From positions 337,409,250 through 337,473,249 of the forward strand of contig CATIUR010000001.1 of NCBI GenBank assembly GCA_949592205.1: a stretch of 64,000 nt of DNA. The letters are read 5' to 3'. How positions within the stretch are numbered: the first letter of the stretch is position 1; each line of letters opens with the position of its first letter. The translations under genes and the position numbers were made by a program. Positions 29,757 to 39,900 of the stretch are shown piece after piece. Source of the DNA: Helichrysum umbraculigerum (lineage: Eukaryota; Streptophyta; Magnoliopsida; Asterales; Asteraceae). The notes beneath the pieces are model-generated. The model saw only the letters and a list, made by a program, of their open reading frames with translations. It was not told the origin of the DNA and did not search any database.

Positions 29757-31637
29757 TGATGTGCTGAATCTAGTTATAAAAATTTATCGTTGTTTAGTAA
29801 ACCAAAAAGTACCTTGCTAGACCAATACACAACCGGGCAATGGACCCTGTCGAGTGGTAGTATAGTTTGGTAAGTTCGGGTTCGAACACAGGGAACTAGA
29901 TTGGATGATCAATATAAGTGTGAGCAATTTAAAAAGGGAAGATAAAATGTGGTTGGTTATGTGACCAAATTGTCACGATGCTTAAAACTACAATCTTTAA
30001 TTAATCTAGGAAAGTGGACTCTGAAGAGTCGGTTTAATTGTTTGGAACTTTCAAATATTAAAAACAATGCTTGCTTGGATTATTTCACTAGTGATTTCGG
30101 GGTGTAGAATTATAACCGGTTAATACACATGCTAATGGGTAACATTCATCAAACCTAAGCTCAAAGTTATCTGAGACCTAAAGTTCAACTTTAATTAGCA
30201 AACCTATGAATTAATCTAGTAACGGACGTTCGCCATGGTTACTAGTTTACACAATTTAGCTAAATCATTTGACACATTCCAAAATTACATTCGCAATTTT
30301 GTTCAATCATTCATAGACAAATAATTAATAGCAATTTACTTGGTTGAAAACGTTCGCTATATCAATTAGTAAATTACCAAATGGTTAAATTCTAGTGATT
30401 AAGCTCAATTACATAAGGTTCTCCGATTAAACATAAATTAAGATTTGTGAGTTTCCAAATCATCCACACAACAAACATTCGCTACAATTGCTAACTTGTA
30501 TGTATTTGACTAGTTGTTGTTAAAATCACCAAAAGCTTTGTTCCACAAATGATAAACAACTTATATAGGTATTTTTTGTAAGCAACAAACGTTCGCTATA
30601 ATTGCTTAGTTAAAATGCCAAAAGTTACTAACAACAACAACCTAAACACATACAAATTCATGGATGATTCACAAACTCAAACATAAATTAACACCTAAAG
30701 ATTACACCCCTAATCAACTAGTTATTTCATCCAAACAAACATATAAGTAACTAGCCACTCATAATCACAATCATCATACAAAAACCATAAACACGAGAAA
30801 GATTCATAAATAACTTCAAATTAGATTTAATAGAAATTATACCAAATTTGTTACACAAATGTTCCAAATGATGTTTGCTCGATGTTCCACTCACAAATTC
30901 CTAGCCACAAATATACGAGAATATGGAGTAAATGATGATGATTTTTGTTGGTGAAGTAGAGTAAATGAGATGGTGGTGATGGGAGTAAATGAAGAGAGTG
31001 GAAGTGGTGTGTGTTGTGAATGAGAAGTGTTTTGGTGATAAATGAAGATGATGATTATGAAGCTCCAAGCCCCGGCCAGACACACCCTCCAATTCCAATT
31101 TTTTATTTCTTTTTTTTTATTTTCTTTTAATGTCAAAAAGGGATGGAAAAACGGTTGGCAATAAATGTCAACCAATCAAATTCGCACAGCACACCCAACC
31201 ACCCGATCCTTGCTCAGATCCAAAGCATAGCCGATCGGCTTAACAAGACAAGCCGAACGGCTTTATTGACTAAACCGATCGGCTGATCAGCATAAACGAT
31301 CTGCAGCTTTACTTAATCAACACAGGGTTAAACAAGGCAAGACGCGGTAACGAAATTGCACTAAGAAAGCCGATCTTCTAGGCTTAGCAGATCTGCTTGA
31401 GACGCAAAACCGATCGGCTAACGAGGTTAAGCCGATCGGCTATGACCCGAATTCCAGCCCAGCCAGCTTTTGATCCAAACTTCACCACATCCTCACCATT
31501 CCGCATGTGTTTCCAACTTTTGACCTGAAATAGATTTCCAAACAAAATAAGTATCGAAAGTTCACAAAATCTACACAAATACATATGCAAAACAATGATA
31601 TCGCGACAGATTTATATAACCAAAATGAGCGATATCA
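29757..31637 (-). repeat. RE4 3' LTR
   Basis: An 1881-bp LTR, TGATATCGC... to ...GCACATCA on the minus strand. It pairs with 42775-44659. It contains eight or so AGCCGATCGGCT-like motifs at 31226-31452. Confidence 0.95.
31226..31452 (-). repeat. AGCCGATCGGCT-like motif cluster, RE4 3' LTR
   Basis: Variants of the palindrome AGCCGATCGGCT (agccgatcggct, agccgaacggct, aaccgatcggct, agcagatctgct) are spaced 15-75 bp apart. Confidence 0.85.
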
Positions 31638-31650
31638 AATATCCCCACAC
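31638..31650 (-). other. RE4 polypurine tract
   Basis: The minus strand reads gtgtggggatatt directly before the 3' LTR start TGATATCGC. It is preceded by a gaggacaatc...caag context known from Athila-type elements. Confidence 0.8.
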
Positions 31651-33648
31651 TTGAACTTTGATTGTCCTCAAGCAAACCATTATTATACCATTTCAAAACC
31701 CACTCTTGCAACATCAATAGGTGAAGATCAAGTTTACCAAAACAACACTTACACTAACCACCAAAGCAATTAGGCAAGCAACATATGTATAAGCATTAGA
31801 AACTCGAGATGTTTTAGTTTGTCAAGCCTGAATGCACGACCTAGCACCTCACATAAGGATAAGTGTTTAGTCACTCACTCTCAACCTATAAGACTACAAG
31901 GTAAGGAAGTAAGCAATGTAACATTCAATCAAGCCAAGTCGTGATGCGTTGTTACCATAGGCTTGCAAAAGGATCAAATCTCCACCGACTTGGCGTGAGC
32001 ACCAAGTGAGATCTCAAAGGAGGTATTCTAACATGTGTTGTAACAAATGTAGGCTAATTATGGAATGGGGTATGATAGACACAATAATTGGTGAAAAATG
32101 ATAGTCAAGACCCGTGAAAAACGTGAAAATGTTACCTATTGGTTTAAACACGTGACAGTAATGAAAATTGGAATTCGTGTGCTAAATCAATTCAAATTAT
32201 TATTTGTTCTCATTTATAACTTATACTTCAACAATTTCTCACAAATAACTCAAATTGATTTTTCACATTTTATTGGAATAATTGCATTCTATGACTTTCT
32301 ATGAATCCTGTGTAACGAACTTTTGGACCAACCATCCTAGACCGGATAAAGACCTTCGGTGGCTAGGTGTAGAACACCCCTCGGGAACTACTTGTTCAGG
32401 AATTCAAAGGCCATTTAGTCGACTACAATCATCCAACCATAAACTTTAAGCATAATAATTAATTTCTATTCATTTAATTGTTTCCAACCTCAATCATAGA
32501 ATTTAACACTAGAATCCCAATTCAAAACAATTCAAGTCACATTTTGGTAAAATTCATCATAAGTTCCAACTAGGCGACATCTTATAAAAGTAAATGGTTC
32601 GGGAATTGACTACACAAAAATAAGGCTAATATCTTTAGTGGATTGAATGTGGAAGTTTTCTAAGGGTTTCTTAGCACTAAAAATGAGTGCTAACGACCTG
32701 TGTAAACTGGATATAAATGGTTTTAAAGCAAAATAAGATTAAAATTCCTAAGAATACCTCCTCGTCTTCGACCCCACCTAAATCACATTTCTGTGATCCC
32801 ACAGCGGTCTCAAAATGCATCACTAAGGCAAGTTCTAGAACAAACTACAATCACCGGCACACTCATAGCAATCAAACAATATAAACACTAAAGGTAAGTG
32901 TTTTTCTCAAGAAGGCTCAAATTTCTCACAATTTTTCATAGTGAAGGCTACAAGTGTGCTAGTCATGCAGTTCACCCTATTAGGTTGCTTTTTACGACAC
33001 ATCTCAAAAGGTTTAGTTGCAAGAGGGAAGATTAAATCACTTTTAATTAATTTTCAAAGTTTAAGATTTTCAAAGCAATCAATCTCTTAAGGACAAGCAC
33101 ACCCCTAACAAATTATCATTTCCCGGCCTTTCATTGGAATTTGCAAAAATCTATCGGACCCAAGATCAATAACAGACCCAATAAGTGACCAATAGCCCGT
33201 TAATGGGATTCGTAAAGTTCGATTGGAGAGCCAATAGACTTCACAAACCCAATGAAAGGTAAGAAACAACAATTCACTAGGAATGGAATTCAAGTGAATA
33301 CCTCCCCACACTTGAGGTTTGCATTGACCCCAATGCAAATATAATCAATAAATTAGCAAAAGTGCGGAGGTAAAAAGAAACGAGAACTTCCCCGGAGGTT
33401 TTGCATGAAGGTGAGAAAGGAGGAGCTGGCTCATGATAGACTTGTAGATATCCACTCCAGCTCCGCATGCTACAAATGGACAACAAACAAACAAACACCA
33501 AACACAAGCCCACATGATAATAAAATAATCATAATAAAAATGCTTCAATGAATGCTAGTCATCCAAAGAACCAAAAAGAAAAAATAACGCAGAATAAAAA
33601 TATTGTTTAGAGTTTTACAATCCCAGAAAAAATAATAACAATGCCCAA
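31651..33648 (-). other. RE4 non-coding region between env-like ORF and 3' LTR
   Basis: About 2 kb without a credible ORF on the element's strand. A second copy of the polypurine-like CCCCACACTTGAG (+ strand) lies at about 33303-33316, followed by gacccc, like the true polypurine tract context at 31643. Confidence 0.6.
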
Positions 33649-35216
33649 TTACCAACCCCCATCATGGGGTGGGTCCTGGGTGGGATCATCCTGCTGATAC
33701 TGCTGCGGATAAGGTGATGGAGATCCAAAAAGCCAATGGTGATGAGCCTCTTGTTGCCAGTTGGAGGGCTCAGGAGCAGTCCAGGTGTTAGGCTGGGATG
33801 GAGCTGAGGACCAAGGAGGGCCCCAATCCTGCTGCTGCTGGTGGTAATCAGATGTGTGCATATGCTCCTGATGTCGCTGGAGCTCCACTAAGGCAGCATC
33901 TCGATCATAAATAGGAGCAGGGAGGACACCCCCCGGCTCGCCCCAACGATGTGGGTGATGATACGGGATAGGCACATGGTCCGGCACATGGTGGCCCATC
34001 CGCTCATGGTCATGAATTAGCCAATCGTTTTGGTATTGATTAGCTCCCCACTCATACCTAGACTCATCCCTGAAAGTCACATTCTCCCGTTGCCACTCTT
34101 CTTATTCTCCCCATCGTCGATCTTGCTCAAGTTTCATATTGTTGAATCTGGACATAAAACTCTGCCAATACGCGGGCTCTCCAGAATGAGATGAATGACC
34201 ATGACCCGGATGTACATGAGCTGCAGCTTCTTCTTCTTGCTCCGCCTCTTCTTCCTCATCAGAATCTTCAATGTTAACGGGCCTTTTTCCCCGAGCCCCG
34301 ACCTGAGACACAGTGGCCGCCTCTTGAGGAGTGGGATTATAAGCAACATAAGATCCACCTTTCTTTCTCAAGATGTGGGCCGTGGCATAGGATTCGGCCC
34401 CAATTGGAAGGGTATCGTTTTCCACTAAGGTATAGGCGGGAACTCCTCGGGGCTTCAAACTGACCTTTAAGCCCTTGGCGATCCGGGTGATGAGATGACC
34501 ACCACAAAGCTTGGAATTGGGCTTATGGCCACTAGCATAGGCGTGAAGGTACTTGCCCACTGCATATGGAACATTGATCATGTCCCTACTTTTCAACTTA
34601 TCCAAAAACCACAAGTCGATCAAGGTGACCTTCTCCCTATTGCTTCCCCGAAAAGTCAGTGTGTTTGCTAACATCTTGTGTATTACCCTATACTTGGGGG
34701 ATGTAAGATGTTTATTCAAATTCTTCCCCCCAAGATATCGTTTCGTACTGAGCGTTGCCCAAACTTCAGCATCACACTGCCCCTCATCCAACCTTGCCCC
34801 AGTCATGATATACCGATCAATCCAATGGGAAGAATATTCCTCGTCCGTATAAATCCCCAAACACCCGCAAGCTCTTTCAAGGATAATTTTCTAGGAGCCC
34901 CACCAAGTCTGAAACTCAAAAATTTATCGTCGACATTGTTGATAATGAACATTTCTAAAGTTGCCAAGAATTCCATTACCAACTCTTCGTAGATATTTTC
35001 TTGAATCCCGAGAAGCTTTTCAAAGTCATTCACACCAAAAGCCTCGTCATCGAATTTCACAGTTTGAGTAAAAGTCTTGCGAATATCATGAGCAACCCCA
35101 ACAACCTCCAACGGGTTCCAGTTGATTTCCCGAGGGTATTCACATTCCTTTTTATGAATTTTATACAAGGCTTCGGTGTATTCCAGGTAGTGATACGTAT
35201 GGCGCCCAAAAATCAA
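33649..35216 (-). pseudogene. RE4 env-like (ATHILA ORF-1 type) ORF, broken
   Basis: Three consecutive minus-strand ORFs make one family-typical protein of about 520 residues. The first (35216 to about 34860) has ELVMEFLATLEMF and LSFRLGG. The second (to 34102) begins GIYTDEEYSSHW and includes a Glu/Asp-rich stretch. The third (34080-33649) is His/Gln/Trp/Pro-rich. The FRLGG...GIYTDEE arrangement is the hallmark of the ATHILA ORF-1 family found downstream of integrase. A frameshift near 34850 separates parts one and two. An in-frame TAA at 34102-34104 separates two and three. I see no clear signal peptide or membrane segment, so a true envelope role is doubtful. Confidence 0.7.
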
Positions 35217-35284
35217 ATGAGGGTGGCGGTCTCCAGGAAGTAAACCCTCATAAATACTTTCAGGATACTGAGGTTCGTAAGTGT

Positions 35285-36269
35285 CAGGTTGGGTATTCCT
35301 GCCTCTCTACACAACACAACACAACAAGATACAAAATTTCCAAATTTGTGTTAGAGTTAGCAAAAATATGACAAAATGAGCGATAAATGTCAAACACAAC
35401 CACACCCCCTAGTAACCAAGCACACAAGCCCATAACCACATCACAAAGCAGACAATCAACAAATGCAAGCATAGCTCAAACTGACAATTACCGATCAATC
35501 ACCTAGCCAAAACTTAAACTCTATAAGGATAAACATGCAACCTAATATTAAACCATGTTTGAATCATGCCAATGACATACAGTTTGACTCAAGCAAGCCT
35601 TACAATCAAAGTTACATACCAAACCTATTGACTACCTCATAAATACATAACTTCAATATCAAACATGAACTTGAATTGAGCAAAAGGATCACTCAAATGG
35701 ATTCTAGACATGCATTACAATCACAAGTTACACCAAAGACAGTCAAAGCAAAAGTCAAAGTTTGACCAGAAAAGTCAACTCCTTCTTCCCCAATTTTCAC
35801 ATAAATCCTAATTTTCTAAATCATCCCACAAATGGAAATCAACCAACCAATTAACTACATTATGCTAGAAAACACGAATTACACTACAATTAACACCAAA
35901 TACCAACCTTAAGTCACTAGATTCGGATTTACCCAATTAGCATAGAAACCCTAATTTTTAAATCTTCAAATCAAGTAATGTAAGCAAGCAATTATGGTAG
36001 AAACTAAGTATTTAGTATGAATGTAGCATAATAAACAACAAAATCTCAAAGGAATTCATTCCCACACTTGAATCACACCAAACCCGGATTCAAGATGTTC
36101 ATCCCAAAAATCACTAATGGAAAGATTAAATGGAGACATGAAATACCTTAGGTTGTCTAGACATGATTAGTGGTTGATTTCTTGAAAGATTTGAAGAATT
36201 AGATGGTAATTTAGTGAAGATTATGGGGGTTTTCATTTTTTTTTTTTCACTTGAGAAGAAGAAAGGAAC
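35285..36269 (-). other. RE4 spacer upstream of env-like ORF
   Basis: AT-rich and non-coding. It contains another polypurine-like tcccacacttgaatc at about 36059-36073. It is a possible leader for an env-like transcript starting near the motif array at 36270-36701. Confidence 0.45.
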
Positions 36270-36701
36270 AGATCGGCTGCTATGTATTTGTGTTTGTGGT
36301 GTGAAAAAGAGATAAGGTTTTTATCTTTCTGAAATTCGCACAGATCAGTCCCAAAGCCGATCGGCTCTAGACCCTTAGCCGAACGGCTGTCAAAGCAATC
36401 CAGCCGATCTGCTTTATCGTGTTAGCCGAACGGCTTGCTCAGTTAAAATATGCATAAGTTTTAAGGGTCACGTTCTGCGATGATTTTGAACTAGTATAGC
36501 CGAACGGCTATATATAGCCGATCTGCTTCTAAGTGTTAGCCGATCTGCTTTATGTAAGCCGGTCTGCTTTCCACGTACAAAACCAATGCTTCAGACAAGG
36601 GTCAAGTTCTGTGATGATTTTTCAAAGACTAAACCGATCGGCTAACTAAAGCCGATCTTCTGTTGAGCTATAGCCGAACGGCTATGGTAAACCGATCTGC
36701 T
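36270..36701 (-). promoter_or_regulatory. Internal AGCCGATCGGCT motif array upstream of env-like ORF
   Basis: About 12 copies of the LTR motif family (starts near 36355, 36376, 36402, 36424, 36498, 36516, 36538, 36557, 36632, 36649, 36672, 36690, plus a partial at 36272). A flanking block aattcgcacag...caaag at 36333-36356 also occurs next to the array in the LTRs (about 44199-44248) in the same orientation. The segment looks like a partial U3 copy between integrase and the env-like ORF. An internal promoter is inferred, not shown. Confidence 0.6.
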
Positions 36702-36910
36702 TTCACAGTTCAAATCCAGTAGCAGACACAGCAGCAACACATAAACACTTAAACACTTAATAATTCACACAAACGCAGCAGCAGCAAACATATAAAATTT
36801 ATCAAAAACGCAGGCAAAAATATCTAATCTATCAAAAGGATATAGACACGAGTTTCCTCGTGAATCGGGCTTCATTTATTAACGAGTCCAAGCAAGACTC
36901 GACCCCGAAT

Positions 36911-39900
36911 TCATTTGTCCTTGGGGTAAGTTGCAAGCTCCTCCCACTCGCCATCAACTTCTTCCTCATGATAAAGCTTTAACCGATGACCATTGACAAT
37001 TAAAGTTCCTCCATCCGAACCGAAAAGTTCAACATATCCGGATGGATAACCATGTTTGACCGTATAAGGACCGGTCCATCTTGGCTTGAACTTAGGTTGT
37101 TTTAACTTGAAACGAGATTGGAAAAGGAGCACTTTATCACCCGCCTTGAATTCTTTTCTCGTTTTGAGCTTTCGGTCGTGCAATACTTTGGTTCTTTCTT
37201 TGTAAAGGCGAGAATTCTCGTATGCTTGTAACCTAAGCTCGTCCAATTCATGAAGTTGTAACATCCTCTTCTCACCCGCTTCAATCAAATCCAAATTGCA
37301 ATTCTTAAGAGCCCAATAAGCTTTATGCTCAATTTTAAGGGGTAAATGGCAAGTTTTGCCATAAAGTAACCGATACGGTGTTGTTCCAATAGGTGTCTTG
37401 TAGGCGGTCCGAAACGCCCACAATGCATCTTCAAGCTTTTTGGACCATATGGCCCGGTTGTCTTTCACCGTCTTCTCCAAAATTCTTTTCAATGCACGGT
37501 TAGTGTTCTCGACTTGACCACTTATTTGTGGGTGATAGGAAGTCGAGAACCGGTGATTTACCCCATACTTCTTGAGAACTTTTTCTAATTGAGCATTCGC
37601 AAAGTGAGTCCCCCGGTCACTAATCAACGCTTTAGGCATCCCAAATCGGCAAAATAGGCTTTTCAAGAAATCAATGACCACACGAGCGTCATTCTTTGGT
37701 AAAGCCTTAGCTTCCGCCCACTTGGACACGTAATCAACCGCCACAAGAATGTATTCATTTTTGAATGAAGGTGGGAACGGTCCCATGAAGTCTATGCCCC
37801 AAATATCAAATACTTCGCAAACTTGGATGCTAGTTTGTGGCATTTCATCCCTTTTGGAGATGTTTCCGGTTCTTTGACACGCATCACATGTTTGGCACAA
37901 AGTGTTTGCTTCCTTGAATATTGTTGGCCAATAGAACCCCGCATCAAACACCTTCTTGGCGATGACCGAGGGACCATAATGTCCACCGGTGGGCCCATAG
38001 TGACATTCATCCAAAATCTTCCTTGTTTCACCACCCGAAACACACCTTCTCACCATGCCATCCGCACAAACCCGGAACAAATAAGGTTCTTCCCAAAAAT
38101 AGTATTTGAGGTTGGAGAAGAATTTGTTCTTTTTTTGATGGCTCATCCCTTTCCTCAACACACCACCAACCAAATAATTTGCCAAGTCGGCATACCAAGG
38201 TGCTTCATCCATGTCCTCCTCGCTTGTACCTACATGAAACAGAAATTCCTCCGGGAAAGAGTCATCAATGTTAGTATCGCCTTGCTTGTCAAGATTTGGA
38301 TTCTCCAATCTCGACAAGTGATCGGCGGCAAGATTTTCGGCACCCCTCTTATCTTTAATTTCAATGTCGAATTCTTGCAAGAGAATAATCCAACGAATAA
38401 GACGCGGTTTTGCATCTTGTTTGGCAAAAAGATATTTGAGGGCCGAATGATTGGTAAATACAACGGTTTTAGAAAGCACAAGATATTGCCTAAACTTGTC
38501 AAAGGCAAACACAACCGCAAGCAACTCTTTTTCGGTCGTGGTGTAGTTTTGTTGGGCCCCATTTAATGTTTTGCTAGCAAAGTAGATAGGCTTAAAATGT
38601 TTGTCCTCTCTTTGTCCTAGGACGGCTCCTAAGGCAAAGTCGCTAGCGTCACACATCAACTCAAAGGGCTTGGACCAATCGGGTGAGACAATTATGGGTG
38701 TATTGGTCAAATGGTCTTTAAGGGTCGAAAATGCACTCAAACATGGTCCATCAAACACAAAAGGGGCATCCTTTTCAAGTAGCTTAGTCATTGGACGGGT
38801 GATTTTCGAAAAATCCTTGATGAATCTACGGTAAAAACCGGCATGACCAAGAAAACTTCTAATGCCCTTAACATTGGTCGGTGGAGGTAGTTTGGCAATA
38901 ACATCAATCTTAGCCCTATCAACTTCAATACCCAACCCCGACACTTTATGTCCCAACACAATACCCTCACGTACCATAAAATGGCACTTTTCCCAATTCA
39001 ACACTAGGTGGGCTTTCTCACATCTCTCCAACATTTTATCCAAATTGTTTAAACAAGACTCGAATGAGTTGCCAAATACCAAAAAATCATCCATGAAGAC
39101 TTCCATGGAAGTTTCAACCATATCGTGAAAAATGGCAATCATACAACGTTGGAATGTGGCGGGGGCATTGCAAAGACCGAAAGGCATCCTCCCATAGGCA
39201 TAAGTACCGAAGGGGCAAGCGAATGTGGTCTTTTCTAGGTCATCGGGGTCTATGGGGATTTGAAAGTATCCTGAGAACCCATCTAAAAAGCAATAGAATT
39301 CATTGCCCGCAAGCCTTTCAAGCATTTGGTCAATGAAGGGCAAAGGGAAGTGATCTTTCCTAGTGGCGTCATTTAGCTTTCTATAGTCAATGCACACACG
39401 CCACCCGGTCACGGTCCTTGTGGGAATCATTTCATTTTTATCATTGGCCACAACCGTCATACCCCCCTTTTTTGGCACACAATGTACCGGGCTCACCCAA
39501 GAACTATCCACAATAGGGTAAATGATACCCGCATCAAGAAGCTTAATTACTTCTTTCTTGACTACATCCACCATATTGGGATAAAGCCTCCGTTGTCTTT
39601 GGACAACGGGTTTAAAATCATCAACAAAATTGATTTTGTGTTTACAAAAGGATGGGCTTATTCCCGGTATGTCGGATGTCCGCCAAGCTAAAGCTCTTTT
39701 GTGAGCCTTGAGTACATTCAACAATTTAATTTTTTCATCATTCACAAGGGAGGAGGAAATGATTACCGGTAGGAGATTTTCCTCGTGGAGGTAAGCATAC
39801 TCCAAATGGCTTGGAAGTTCTTTCAACTCCAAATCACGTGGTAGATCCTCCAATGATGTCTTGATCCTCATATTGTCATCCTTTATGAGCTCCTCAAAAG

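Noticed and set aside
30891..31175. Small minus-strand ORFs in RE4 LTRs (also 43910-44111)
   Set aside because: Low-complexity His/Ser/Thr translation of a CT/CA-rich leader, duplicated with the LTR.
37823..38566. 247-codon plus-strand ORF
   Set aside because: Antisense shadow of the RE4 RNase H-integrase coding region.
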